Shown piece after piece: positions 26,477-35,500 of a DNA stretch of 53,792 bases. Location of the stretch: assembly GCA_913020115.1 (NCBI GenBank), contig CAJWBQ010000030.1, positions 1-53,792 on the forward strand, written 5' to 3'. The notes below the pieces were generated by a model. The model had not been told where the DNA came from. It worked only from the letters and a program-made list of their open reading frames with translations, and searched no databases. Made by a program: the position numbers and the translations under genes. The number at the start of each line of letters is the position of its first letter. Position 1 is the first letter of the stretch. This DNA is from an uncultured Cellvibrionales bacterium (GTDB lineage Bacteria; Pseudomonadota; Gammaproteobacteria; Pseudomonadales; Cellvibrionaceae).

Positions 26477-28264
26477 ATGACACGGATGCTTGTAGTTGCC
26501 TTTCTTTCTTTGGCCACAGGTGTAGGGCTTGGATTAATTGCCGCACCCGCCACTGATACGCCACCCCTCCCAAGTTTTAACTCGGCGAGTGCAAACGCTT
26601 CCGCCATATCCAGGTCCTTTGATGAAGAAAAACAAATTCACAGCAATGAAGCTCTAGTAAACCAGCCAGTAAAGCTGCAATCAGCTGAGGTGCTTAGCTC
26701 AGGTTTTTATCTCATCAAACAGGCGCTCAACGCGGCCGAAAATATGAGTAACAATGAATTGTTTAGCTACATATCAGGCCTCCGACAAATGGACGTATCA
26801 AGCGTTCGAAAACATTCTCTTGCTAGTATTTACATCGAGCGTTTAGTCGCTCTTGACCCCGAACTCGCGATTGCCGCTGTGCGTGGGAATAAAATTCTGA
26901 CATTTACTTGGCTGTCATATTTTGGCAGTTGGGCCAACCAGAATCTTTCCGAAGCCATGACCTACTACCAATCCCTGAGTGCATTTGACGACAAACAAAA
27001 GGCAGCTCAGGTATTACTGGGTCTCGAAGGCATAGAGGAATCTGGATACCTTCCGATCCTACTCGCGGAGCTAGGATCTAAAGGCCAGCGAGCCCTGCTC
27101 CAAGCAAAGCTGAGCCGATTGCCAGCCGAGGCTGCATTTGAAGAAGCGCTAGCGCTAATTGAGTCCGGGAGCGGCAATCGATCTTTAATACTTGAGCTTG
27201 TCTTGCGTTGGAGCAGCGAAGATTTACCCTCCGCACTCGCTCGCCTGAGCACTCTAGAAGAGGGCGCTATGCGGGATCAGCTTCTAGAAATGGCAATAAA
27301 CAATACTGCCGCAACTAATGGCGAGGAGCTGCTTGAACTCGTTACCCGCTACGCCGGTGGCAACAAGCGCGTGATGAACAGAGTTATCGCCAAAATCGCC
27401 AAAGAAGACCCCATGGCGGCCCTGCCATTAGCTGAAGAAATCGCTAAAAACAGTGGTAATCTGGATGTATTACGAGGCGTACTAGGCGCCTGGGGCGAAC
27501 GCGATATAAAGGCTGCATTTACGTATGTGGAGGGTCTTTCGACCGATCAACAAAAAACACTTTACCATTCGCTCGCATATACATACGCCAAAGAATCACC
27601 CAGAGATGCGGCTCTTTGGGCGCTAACGCTGGGCGAGGAACTGGACCTTGTTAGTAGTAATACTCTATCTACGATCTCTAGAGAGCAACCAAAGTTACTT
27701 GAAGACATGCTCAGTACGCTGTCCAAGCCCGCCGATCAAAAGAAACTGCGGGAAGTCATTTGGACGTCGAAGGGTCAAACGAACCCGAGCAAGGCCATTG
27801 AAGATTATCTAGCCGATGGCAACAACACTACCTCAGACGACATATTTTCAAGCCTAATGACTTACTGGTATCACGACAATCCAGTGGACGCTGCAGAATA
27901 CATATCCTTGGCTGTTTTAGAAAACCCGGAAATAAAAAATGGCGCCAGCGGTGTTCGGCAATGGTATCGCGCCGACCCCGAAGCAGCGACTAACTGGGTT
28001 GATAGTTTACCCAGCGGCAGTCGCCCTCAGCGTGACGGCTTAAACAATCTTGTGAGATTGATCACCGAAGACTCCCCCAGCGAAGCCGCACAATACGTAC
28101 TTAAAATGCCAGAAGGCAAGCAACGCACCTCAGCCGCTAACCGAGTGGCGCACACTTGGCTAAAGAAGGATCCCGAAACTTTTGATCAAATGGTCGGGGC
28201 CCTCCACCTCAGCGAGGAGGCCGTTGCTCATATGCGGAAACATCAAAGTGGTGAGTTAGATTAA
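26477..28264 (+). CDS. Large exported alpha-helical repeat protein, function unknown
   Basis: This is a 595-residue protein with an N-terminal signal or anchor (LVVAFLSLATGVGLGLIAA). The rest is helical repeat of about 30-35 residues, with recurring phrases such as DPMAALPLAEEI, DIKAAFTYVEGL, PRDAALWAL, NPVDAAEYI, PEAATNWVDSLPSG and SPSEAAQYVLKMPEG. These resemble TPR or HEAT-like solenoids used for protein binding in the periplasm. The ATG at 26477 is chosen because GGAG lies six bases upstream. It has no obvious operon partner. I do not recognise a named family. Confidence 0.75.
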   Translation: MTRMLVVAFLSLATGVGLGLIAAPATDTPPLPSFNSASANASAISRSFDEEKQIHSNEALVNQPVKLQSAEVLSSGFYLIKQALNAAENMSNNELFSYISGLRQMDVSSVRKHSLASIYIERLVALDPELAIAAVRGNKILTFTWLSYFGSWANQNLSEAMTYYQSLSAFDDKQKAAQVLLGLEGIEESGYLPILLAELGSKGQRALLQAKLSRLPAEAAFEEALALIESGSGNRSLILELVLRWSSEDLPSALARLSTLEEGAMRDQLLEMAINNTAATNGEELLELVTRYAGGNKRVMNRVIAKIAKEDPMAALPLAEEIAKNSGNLDVLRGVLGAWGERDIKAAFTYVEGLSTDQQKTLYHSLAYTYAKESPRDAALWALTLGEELDLVSSNTLSTISREQPKLLEDMLSTLSKPADQKKLREVIWTSKGQTNPSKAIEDYLADGNNTTSDDIFSSLMTYWYHDNPVDAAEYISLAVLENPEIKNGASGVRQWYRADPEAATNWVDSLPSGSRPQRDGLNNLVRLITEDSPSEAAQYVLKMPEGKQRTSAANRVAHTWLKKDPETFDQMVGALHLSEEAVAHMRKHQSGELD

Positions 28265-28343
28265 AAGAACATTTAATGTTGGAAACACTATACAAATGGG
28301 GATCCTAAACATCGCTCTAAACTGCCCCGCCTTTAATCAGACA

Positions 28344-29297
28344 TCACACCTCAAGCAAGGAAGCGCCTACGCTCCGCCCTTCCTGGAAAATATCACCGAC
28401 CAGATCTTTGATCATTGCCTGAGTTTTAAGCAGAGTATTGGTTAAGGGCTGGCCGGGCAAGGTCAGTAAAAATACATCTCGCTCCATAGTTGGCTCAATC
28501 ACTTTAGCCGTCACCAATCGCTCATCGTTTGCCAGATGATAAATAGCCGACCAGGGCAAAATCATTTCAGCCTCTCCCGCCAAAATCACGTTCAAGTCTG
28601 TTAGTAATTGCCCAAACGAGCGTCTTTTATTGAGGGTAATGCCCGTTTCTATTTCATATTGTTTTAGCCGATAACCCAAGCCATCGTGCACTTCAGTAGA
28701 CAGCATGCTGTAGTTCACTAAATCGGCAAAGCGGATGCACTTTTCACCACCCACGGTTTTAATATGCGGGTATTTGTTTACCCGGGAACCCACAAAAAAC
28801 AATACTTCCCGCAGCAAGGGGGTAGCGCTGAATTGCTCCATACCGTCGTCATCGGGGTGCACGAGGTTAATGTCAATTTTCCGCTCAGTCAGCTGTTGAT
28901 TGAGGTAGCGGGACGCGCCACCAATTGTTTCCAGTTCTATCTTCGGGTAGCGCGCACTTATAGCCGCCGCTAAGCGAGGGGCTAAGACGTTGTTCAATGC
29001 TGGGGACATTCCCACTCGCACTGCCCCTTGAGGCTCCAGCTCCGCAGATTGGATATCAAGCACGGTGCTTTCAATTTGCCGCAGAATTCCGTAAGCCTGA
29101 GGCATAAGCCGTGAGCCGCTTTCAGTCAGCTCTACGCCACGCGGTTTACGAAGAAATAAGGCGAGCCCCAACTCCTCTTCTAGGTTAGCAATTTGTAAGC
29201 TCAGAGCGGGCTGGGCGATTAGAAGCGCCTTCGAGGCCGCGGAAAAACTGCCGCATTCCGCTATACGGGTAAAGTAGGTCAACTGCTTCGGTGTCAT
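28344..29297 (-). CDS. LysR family regulator (NAC/CbbR-like fold)
   Basis: This is a 317-residue LysR regulator. The N-terminal helix-turn-helix is MTPKQLTYFTRIAECGSF with AASKALLIAQPALSLQIANL, followed by the periplasmic-binding-protein-like effector domain. It is divergent from the reductive dehalogenase fusion gene with 170 bases between, the usual layout when a LysR protein activates its neighbour in response to a substrate. A halogenated aromatic inducer is therefore a reasonable guess, not shown by sequence. The palindrome at 29370-29404 is the likely binding region. Confidence 0.92.
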   Translation of the reverse strand: MTPKQLTYFTRIAECGSFSAASKALLIAQPALSLQIANLEEELGLALFLRKPRGVELTESGSRLMPQAYGILRQIESTVLDIQSAELEPQGAVRVGMSPALNNVLAPRLAAAISARYPKIELETIGGASRYLNQQLTERKIDINLVHPDDDGMEQFSATPLLREVLFFVGSRVNKYPHIKTVGGEKCIRFADLVNYSMLSTEVHDGLGYRLKQYEIETGITLNKRRSFGQLLTDLNVILAGEAEMILPWSAIYHLANDERLVTAKVIEPTMERDVFLLTLPGQPLTNTLLKTQAMIKDLVGDIFQEGRSVGASLLEV

Positions 29298-29369
29298 ATT
29301 TCCGCCCTTTGCTGTTCTGCCAGACCCTCCCCAGCGTATTTCTCTCGGCCTTTACTTGGGGGCCTCTCC

Positions 29370-29404
29370 ATAATAAAAATGTATAGCTTATATCAGTTTA
29401 TTAT
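29370..29404. promoter_or_regulatory. Candidate LysR operator upstream of dehalogenase
   Basis: ATAATAAA (29370-29377) and TTTATTAT (29397-29404) are perfect inverted 8-base arms, and the interior holds a second dyad, TATA-GCT-TATA (29382-29392). Both lie in the divergent gap between the LysR gene and the dehalogenase, 64-98 bases before the dehalogenase ATG. Dyads of this kind are typical LysR activation sites; the region is AT-rich, so chance is not excluded. Confidence 0.45.
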
Positions 29405-29467
29405 ATTTTTCTAATAGCATAAATTGAATTACTCTGGCTAACATATCCATCGAATAGACCAAAACCT

Positions 29468-32400
29468 ATGCGCCTGTTTTCCTATAAGAACCGACCTGTT
29501 CACCTTGGCTCCTACCCCTTAGAGCGAATAAAGCGCTCATCCAACAGCCCCAAGTTGGACAAGGTACCGCCTATGCAGGGAATTTCTTTCCGCGATTTGG
29601 ATAATGAGGAAAACTTAGTCAATGCCATGCGCCGCTATGCCGCCATGTTGGACGCTATTCGCGACGGCTTTGTAAAGAAAGAACGTGGTGTATTGCCGAG
29701 CGACCTGCAAGAGCGCAGTAATCACCTCAAAGCCTTTGCGTACTATCACGACGCCACACAAGTCGCGGCGTGTGACTTTCATCCAAGCATGTTGCTGGCT
29801 GAACCTATTGCCAACAAGGACATTGGCGCACTGGCCGAAGACCTACGCAGCACCCAAACAAAAACCCTGGCCGCCGGCATCGACGTGGTGATGGCAGAGC
29901 TTAAAGACACCATGGAAGCACCTCCCACGAGCTGCAAGCACCACACTCACGCCTTGGTGTTTCTTTACGAATATCCTCGAGACCCAGAACAAAATGAGCC
30001 AGGTTGCGACTGGATTCAAGGCGCACAAGCACAGCGCGCCAGCCTGCGAGCTGCCGAAACGGTTGCCGTGTTGGCCAACTATATTCGCCTATTGGGCTAT
30101 GAGGCGCGCGGCCACACGGGTTCTTGCTCAGATGTAGATCTCAATAAGCTGGCGGTCGCCTCTGGCCTTGGCGAGGTTCGTGAAACAACCAATGGCCCCA
30201 TTATTCACGCCCCTTACTTGGGCACTCGTTTTGGTCTAGGCGCGATAACGACCACCTTTGAATTGGCACCCGACAAGCCACTTGCGCCCATTCGAAGCCT
30301 AAGTTTGCGAGATCGTCTACGAAGCCACGGCCCCGCATGGTTGCTGGGGGGCAGCAAGCTAGGCAAGGGCTTCGCTAAAAATGCCTTCAATGCCAAGCCT
30401 TACGCCAAGCGTCAATTTAAAGATGGCGCCTACCCATTTGAGCGAATCAAGCGTGTAGAAAAGCCCACTACTTTTATTGACGATATTCGCGTCGCACGAG
30501 TTCCCAAACGGACCGACATGTTTGCACGGGCCATATTCGGCGATATGGGCAAACACGTTCAAGATGCAGCCCGGAACGGTAATTATGTGCGCAAGAGCGC
30601 TGCTAGTTTTGGCCCACGCTATCCGCTCGCGGCTTTTGTCATGCTGCAAGATGGTGTCAAAGCGCCCATTCTTGCGGACTCTGCACAAGATCCACAGCGC
30701 AATGCCAACAACGTAAAGGCGGCACTGTATTTTCTTGGCGCCGATGCGGTGGGCATTTCCCACTGCCCAGACTGGGCCTATTACTCCCACGATGCTATCG
30801 GCGAACCATTAGCGCCCTATCATAAAAATGCCATTTCTGTGGTCATTGACCAGGGGCATGAGACTATGGACGGCGCATCCGGCGATGACTGGATTGCCTG
30901 TTCTCAGTCTATGCGGGCCTATCTTCGCTTTTCTTTACTCGGCGGCGTGGTTGCCGAACAAATTCGTAACTTGGGTTATAGCGCTCGCTCTCATACCGTG
31001 ATGGACGGCGAAGTCTTGCAACCACCCCTGCTGTTACTTTCAGGCCTTGGTGAAGTCAGTCGTATCGGTGAAGTAATTTTGAATCCCTTCCTGGGCCCGC
31101 GCCTTAAATCTGGCGCGATCACCACCAATATGCCACTGACTTACGATAAACCCATCGATTTTGGTTTGCAGAACTTCTGTAATAACTGCAACAAGTGCGC
31201 TCGAGAATGTCCGTCGGGTGCCATCACTGCAGGCCCAAAAACCATGTTTAATGGTTACGAAATCTGGAAGTCTGACAGTCAAAAGTGCACCCAGTATCGA
31301 ATTACCCAAGCCGCCGGCGCCATGTGTGGGCGCTGCATGAAAACTTGCCCGTGGAATTTAGAAGGTCTATTTGCTGAGGCGCCCTTCCGCTGGTTCGCAA
31401 GCCACGTGCCCAGTGCCGCCCGAGGGCTTGCGAAACTTGACGACAACTTAGGCAACGGCAGTATCAATCCCGTGAAAAAATGGTGGTGGGATCTGGAAAT
31501 GGTGGACGAAGGGCCCTATACCCTTGCCGTTCAGGACAGTAATAAGCGAGAACTGCAAACAGATCTAGAGCTAAAGTTTGAAGACCAAACTCTCGCGGTT
31601 TACCCCGCTAATTTAGCGCCACACCCGCATCCCTTTCCTTTCCCAATGGACCGCGAGGCCGGCATTGTCGCCTACCAAGAAATGATTTCACCGGAAGAGT
31701 ATCAAGCGCGTCTGGCGCGTGGCGAAACAGAAAACCTCGCTCATGAATATCATCTGCCCGAAGGCCCAGCTCCGGTCATGCGAGTCAATCTATCGAAGGT
31801 TGAGTTTATGAGCGACGACGTAAGCAAATACGAGTTCACTAGCCTTGATGGTTCACCACTACCTCAGTTTGAGGCTGGAGCCCATTTAGATGTGGTTGTT
31901 GCCCCTGAGTATTTCCGTCAATACAGTTTGTCTGGCGACCCGGCCGATCGATCCAAATACCAAATTGGCGTGCTGCGCGAAGACGAGGGACGCGGTGGCT
32001 CCAAACTACTTCACAAAATATTCCAAGAGGGCCGCAAGGTATTTGTCTCGCGCCCTATTAACCACTTCCCTTTAGATGAAGGTGCCACGAAGTGTTACCT
32101 CATGGGAGGCGGTATTGGTATTACGCCAATGATCGCCATGGCCCATCGCCTACACGCTATTGGCGGCGATTTTGAAGTGCACTACTCCTGTAGCAATCGC
32201 GAAGGTGCTGGTTTTCTCAAAGACCTCGCCAGCGTTCCGTGGGCTCACAAAGTGCACCTGCACTTCTCTTCTGAGTATAGCCGTGTTGACCTAGATGCTT
32301 TATTAGGTGACTACCAAGACGGGTACCACCTTTATACCTGCGGGCCAGATCGATACATGAGTTCAGTGCTGGCGGCTGGAGAAAAAAACGACTGGAAAGA

Positions 32401-32722
32401 CGAGGCGCTGCATAAAGAATACTTCTCCTCACCGGAACTACCAGAATACGAAAACTTCGAATTCACCTTAAAACTGGCGAAATCAGGACAGGAAATCAAA
32501 GTTCTAGCTGAGGAAAACGCGAGCGACGCACTGCTCAAAGCAGGGGTTCACGTCAACGTGAAATGCGCCGACGGCATATGCGGGGTCTGTAAGTGCGGTG
32601 TTATTTCGGGCGAAGTAGAACACCGAGATTTTGTTTTATCCAATGCGCAACAAACTCAGAATATGATTTTATGCCAGTCGCGCGCGGCTCAGGAGAATGG
32701 CGTGGTAGAAATAGATTTATAA
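29468..32722 (+). CDS. rdhA: Self-sufficient reductive dehalogenase fused to FAD/[2Fe-2S] reductase
   Basis: This is a 1084-residue fusion that should remove halogen reductively from an organohalide using cobalamin, with electrons from NAD(P)H through its own reductase. Residues 1-290 are a degenerate copy of the core; 320-565 form the cobalamin-binding core; two [4Fe-4S] motifs follow, CNNCNKCARECP (C571, C574, C577, C581) and C607 with CGRCMKTCP (C620, C623, C627). About 765-985 is a ferredoxin-reductase module (RQYSLSG for flavin, GGGIGITPMI for nucleotide) and 995-1084 a plant-type [2Fe-2S] domain (C1033, C1038, C1041, C1069). There is no Tat signal and no RdhB anchor, so it is cytoplasmic and catabolic, like the BhbA/NpRdhA group known from aerobic bacteria. 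The substrate may be a brominated or chlorinated phenol, by analogy only. Confidence 0.9.
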   Translation: MRLFSYKNRPVHLGSYPLERIKRSSNSPKLDKVPPMQGISFRDLDNEENLVNAMRRYAAMLDAIRDGFVKKERGVLPSDLQERSNHLKAFAYYHDATQVAACDFHPSMLLAEPIANKDIGALAEDLRSTQTKTLAAGIDVVMAELKDTMEAPPTSCKHHTHALVFLYEYPRDPEQNEPGCDWIQGAQAQRASLRAAETVAVLANYIRLLGYEARGHTGSCSDVDLNKLAVASGLGEVRETTNGPIIHAPYLGTRFGLGAITTTFELAPDKPLAPIRSLSLRDRLRSHGPAWLLGGSKLGKGFAKNAFNAKPYAKRQFKDGAYPFERIKRVEKPTTFIDDIRVARVPKRTDMFARAIFGDMGKHVQDAARNGNYVRKSAASFGPRYPLAAFVMLQDGVKAPILADSAQDPQRNANNVKAALYFLGADAVGISHCPDWAYYSHDAIGEPLAPYHKNAISVVIDQGHETMDGASGDDWIACSQSMRAYLRFSLLGGVVAEQIRNLGYSARSHTVMDGEVLQPPLLLLSGLGEVSRIGEVILNPFLGPRLKSGAITTNMPLTYDKPIDFGLQNFCNNCNKCARECPSGAITAGPKTMFNGYEIWKSDSQKCTQYRITQAAGAMCGRCMKTCPWNLEGLFAEAPFRWFASHVPSAARGLAKLDDNLGNGSINPVKKWWWDLEMVDEGPYTLAVQDSNKRELQTDLELKFEDQTLAVYPANLAPHPHPFPFPMDREAGIVAYQEMISPEEYQARLARGETENLAHEYHLPEGPAPVMRVNLSKVEFMSDDVSKYEFTSLDGSPLPQFEAGAHLDVVVAPEYFRQYSLSGDPADRSKYQIGVLREDEGRGGSKLLHKIFQEGRKVFVSRPINHFPLDEGATKCYLMGGGIGITPMIAMAHRLHAIGGDFEVHYSCSNREGAGFLKDLASVPWAHKVHLHFSSEYSRVDLDALLGDYQDGYHLYTCGPDRYMSSVLAAGEKNDWKDEALHKEYFSSPELPEYENFEFTLKLAKSGQEIKVLAEENASDALLKAGVHVNVKCADGICGVCKCGVISGEVEHRDFVLSNAQQTQNMILCQSRAAQENGVVEIDL

Positions 32723-32756
32723 AAAAATCTCCGAAGGTACTGATTTTCTAATACCT

Positions 32757-33725
32757 CTAGCGCTTGAAACTCTGCCTATAATCGCTTGGGGTATAACTAG
32801 AAACTTTCTTAAACATTCGCCGAAATGCCGCGTCATCAGAAAAACCCAATCGATCACTGATCACGTTTATTGAGTCGGAGCTGTAAATCAGATATTCAGA
32901 GGCTTGATGCATTTTAATCAAGCGCATGAAGTGGGCGCAGGAAAGCCCTGTGGCGGCTTTTACTTTTCTCGAAAGGGTTCGTTCCGTTTGACTTAAGACA
33001 GCGGCTAATTCTGAAATAATTAACGCTGTTGCAGGTGTCTGCTCTACCCATACGTAAATTTGGCGCATCAGCTTATCTTCAAAAAACATCAAGTTAATGT
33101 TTTGAAAAGGTTGCTTAGATTTCTCTGGTCGAGGTATCACCATTAAATCAACAATATCTCTCATCACGTCTTGCCCGCAAACTTTCGCAATCAAGGCTTG
33201 AGCAATAGGTAGATAACCATTCACCCCAGACGCCGTGCAAGTACCTTCATTCAAGATGCAGGTTTGCGTGAAACGCCATTGCACAGCCGGATAATTTTTT
33301 TGTAGAAAATCCGCCAACCACCATGTGGATGTGGCTTCCTTATTGTCTAAGCGACCGGTTTCCGCCAACAGAGATACAGAAGAACAATAAGACCAAAGGT
33401 CTGTGGTAGGAGGAATTTTTTTTAAGCTTGCTAACAGATCCTTTTGAGACCGCAAGGCTGCATCTACCTTGCGCTCACCGTCCGTCCAGAACCCGGGCAA
33501 GAGAATAGCGTCTAATGAGCTGTCGGCCATTGTTGTTTGCGGTGTTAAAGAGACAACCACATCTTGGCTGCCTACCGTGACAGGCACTGAACATAGGTCA
33601 AGCCCAACCCAAACAATTTCAAAAGGCTTTTTGCCCGATCGCTTGTTGGCCACCTCTAAGAGTTCTGCAAAAGCAAACAAGCCAGATGCTACACAGCCAG
33701 GGAATACCACCAAGCCAATTTTCAT
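32757..33725 (-). CDS. GlxA-type AraC regulator with DJ-1/PfpI domain
   Basis: This is a 322-residue regulator with an N-terminal DJ-1/PfpI (amidase-like) domain (MKIGLVVFPGCVASGLFAF, and LWSYCSSVSLLAETG near residue 105) and a C-terminal AraC helix-turn-helix pair (LSQTERTLSRKVKAATGLS, and the SDRLGFSDDAAFRRMFKK segment). The ATG at 33725 has a strong GGGAGGGTGA ribosome-binding site. It is divergent from a metallo-beta-lactamase fold gene. The inverted repeat CATAC-N6-GTATG at 33737-33752 lies between them. Proteins of this class often respond to small nitrogenous or aldehyde metabolites; the effector here is unknown. Confidence 0.9.
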   Translation of the reverse strand: MKIGLVVFPGCVASGLFAFAELLEVANKRSGKKPFEIVWVGLDLCSVPVTVGSQDVVVSLTPQTTMADSSLDAILLPGFWTDGERKVDAALRSQKDLLASLKKIPPTTDLWSYCSSVSLLAETGRLDNKEATSTWWLADFLQKNYPAVQWRFTQTCILNEGTCTASGVNGYLPIAQALIAKVCGQDVMRDIVDLMVIPRPEKSKQPFQNINLMFFEDKLMRQIYVWVEQTPATALIISELAAVLSQTERTLSRKVKAATGLSCAHFMRLIKMHQASEYLIYSSDSINVISDRLGFSDDAAFRRMFKKVSSYTPSDYRQSFKR

Positions 33726-33736
33726 TGTCACCCTCC

Positions 33737-33752
33737 CATACGAAATTGTATG
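33737..33752. promoter_or_regulatory. Small inverted repeat in the AraC/MBL divergent gap
   Basis: CATAC (33737-33741) and GTATG (33748-33752) form a short dyad just upstream of the AraC-type regulator. It could be a half-site arrangement for that regulator. The arms are only five bases, so the call is weak. Confidence 0.3.
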
Positions 33753-33831
33753 ATTTATGTCAGTTCTCGCCATAATGATTAATTTACCCGCAAATTACAA
33801 TAGCGGCACATTCATTGAGGAGCAGGAAACC

Positions 33832-34623
33832 ATGAAAATCACCCAACTACGCAATGCGACAATGGTCATACACTCCGGTGAAAATGTTGTGCTGGTAGAC
33901 CCGATGCTTGCACCTAAAGGCGCCATTCCACCACTGAAGTATGTCAGCGCTAAGCGACGCAGAAATCCACTGGTAGACTTGCCAAGCGAAACAGACGAAA
34001 TTCTGCAGCAAGTAACCCACTGCTTAATCACACACTGCCAAAAAGGTCACTTTGATCATCTAGATCGCGCCGCCGCTAAGTGGCTACGAGAAAAGAATAT
34101 TCCGGTCTACTGTTCATCTCAGGATGCTGAATTTCTGTCTAAAAAAGGTCTGAATGTACATGTCCTTAATGTTGAAACAAGAAATGAGTTTTTGGATGGA
34201 ACCATAGACCTAGTACCCTGCCTCCACGGTGAAGGCTTGGTGGGAAAATTCATGGCACACGGTTACGGCTTTGTTATCAGGCAAGCTAATGAACCTAGCT
34301 TATACATCACGGGCGATACGATACTGACCCAGGATGTGCGCAATTGTATTGAAACTGAAAAGCCCGATTGGATTGTGCTACCCGCAGGAGGAGCGCGCTT
34401 TGACCTAGGTGGCGATATCATCATGGGCTTGGAAGAAGCCTTGCAAGTTGGAGCACTAACTCAAGGGCAAGTTATCGCCAATCACCTTGAGTCTCTGGAC
34501 CATTGCCCTGTAACGCGCAAAGAACTCTCCATTGAGGTTCAGAAGCGACAGTGGGCGCACCGCTTTCATGTGCCGAATGATGGAGAAAGTGTGCAACTTT
34601 TACACACTGAAACAGCTTGCTGA
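33832..34623 (+). CDS. Metallo-beta-lactamase fold hydrolase (UlaG-like), variant metal motif
   Basis: This is a 263-residue MBL-fold protein. The metal segment reads THCQKGHFDHLD (H68, H73, D75, H76): relative to the usual HxHxDH motif the first His position is Lys71, and H68 is three residues away. The downstream acidic ligand (ITGDTIL) and a late His (VIANHLESLDH) are present. The ATG at 33832 follows AGGAAACC and fits the family start MKITQLRNATMVIHSGE. It is divergent from the DJ-1/AraC regulator, which may control it. UlaG-like proteins are lactonases or phosphodiesterases; the activity here is unknown. Confidence 0.82.
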   Translation: MKITQLRNATMVIHSGENVVLVDPMLAPKGAIPPLKYVSAKRRRNPLVDLPSETDEILQQVTHCLITHCQKGHFDHLDRAAAKWLREKNIPVYCSSQDAEFLSKKGLNVHVLNVETRNEFLDGTIDLVPCLHGEGLVGKFMAHGYGFVIRQANEPSLYITGDTILTQDVRNCIETEKPDWIVLPAGGARFDLGGDIIMGLEEALQVGALTQGQVIANHLESLDHCPVTRKELSIEVQKRQWAHRFHVPNDGESVQLLHTETAC

Positions 34624-34700
34624 TTGAGATTGTTTGGATTGCGAAAAAAGACAAAACTGAATCATTACTCGCCGGCAGCATATTGGTGAGGCACTTCGCT

Positions 34701-35315
34701 TTACAGCTGCATAAGGTCCAAAAACCGGGCCTCAAGCATTTGCTGGTGAGTTTCCAGAAGCAAGTTTCCCTCGCCCTCATCCAGCGTCAACGCCAGACGA
34801 ATGGTCGCGCCACTCAAGTGGCACATTAAAAACAGTAGCCTTTGTAATTCCGCCCAGGACTCTTTTGCAAAATAAGGCTGGTAGGCTTGGAACAACAGTG
34901 CCGTATTCTCGCGGCTATCGAGTACATCCAGCTCCTGTAGACTTTTATCAAGGGCCGTGGCCAAGCCTATTTCTTTAAGTGCCGGATCGTTGCGGTACAT
35001 TTCGCAGAATTCATAGAACATGGACTTGGTATGAGTGATTAGGTCTTCTGCGGAGTGAATTTGCTGAAGGTGCTGCTTAATGGCGCCTCGAAAATGTTCG
35101 GCGTAGGTCTTGGCCAGAGCGCGTACAATTTCTGTTGTATTGGGAAAATACTGATAGATCGAAGCCGTGCTTACCCCTGCGCGCTCGGCGACAGCCGACA
35201 TTTTCAAGCTGCCACCACCCTGCTCAGAAATCAAACTGGCCGCCGATTTCAGTATTGCATCAACCCTTTCTAGGCTGCGTTGCTGTCGGGGGTTTCGGCG
35301 ATCGATGGGAGGCAT
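34701..35315 (-). CDS. TetR family regulator
   Basis: This is a 204-residue regulator whose N-terminal helix-turn-helix (RVDAILKSAASLISEQGGGS, then MSAVAERAGVSTASIYQYFP) is typical of TetR; the C-terminal ligand domain is variable. The ATG at 35315 is preferred over a TTG at 35333. It is divergent from a short-chain dehydrogenase, and an inverted repeat (35381-35411) lies in the gap, so it probably represses that gene and itself. The ligand is unknown. Confidence 0.9.
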   Translation of the reverse strand: MPPIDRRNPRQQRSLERVDAILKSAASLISEQGGGSLKMSAVAERAGVSTASIYQYFPNTTEIVRALAKTYAEHFRGAIKQHLQQIHSAEDLITHTKSMFYEFCEMYRNDPALKEIGLATALDKSLQELDVLDSRENTALLFQAYQPYFAKESWAELQRLLFLMCHLSGATIRLALTLDEGEGNLLLETHQQMLEARFLDLMQL

Positions 35316-35380
35316 TACGCGGTCTCTTTGCAAGGGGCTTTCAGGTAGGAAAGCATTCTACCACCCGATCCCAACTTACC

Positions 35381-35411
35381 CAACAAACCTGACGCTTAGT
35401 AATGTTTGTTG
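35381..35411. promoter_or_regulatory. Candidate TetR operator over the SDR promoter
   Basis: CAACAAAC (35381-35388) and GTTTGTTG (35404-35411) are perfect 8-base inverted arms 15 bases apart. The right arm overlaps a -35-like TTGACG (35409-35414), which is followed after 17 bases by TTAATA (35432-35437). Binding here would block the short-chain dehydrogenase promoter. AACCTGAC also occurs twice in the gap. Confidence 0.5.
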
Positions 35412-35500
35412 ACGATACAGGTCTGATTCTCTTAATATCCTAACCTGACTAACCGTCACATTATAATATCGAACACACTTTCCTAAGCAGAGGTTCCTTC

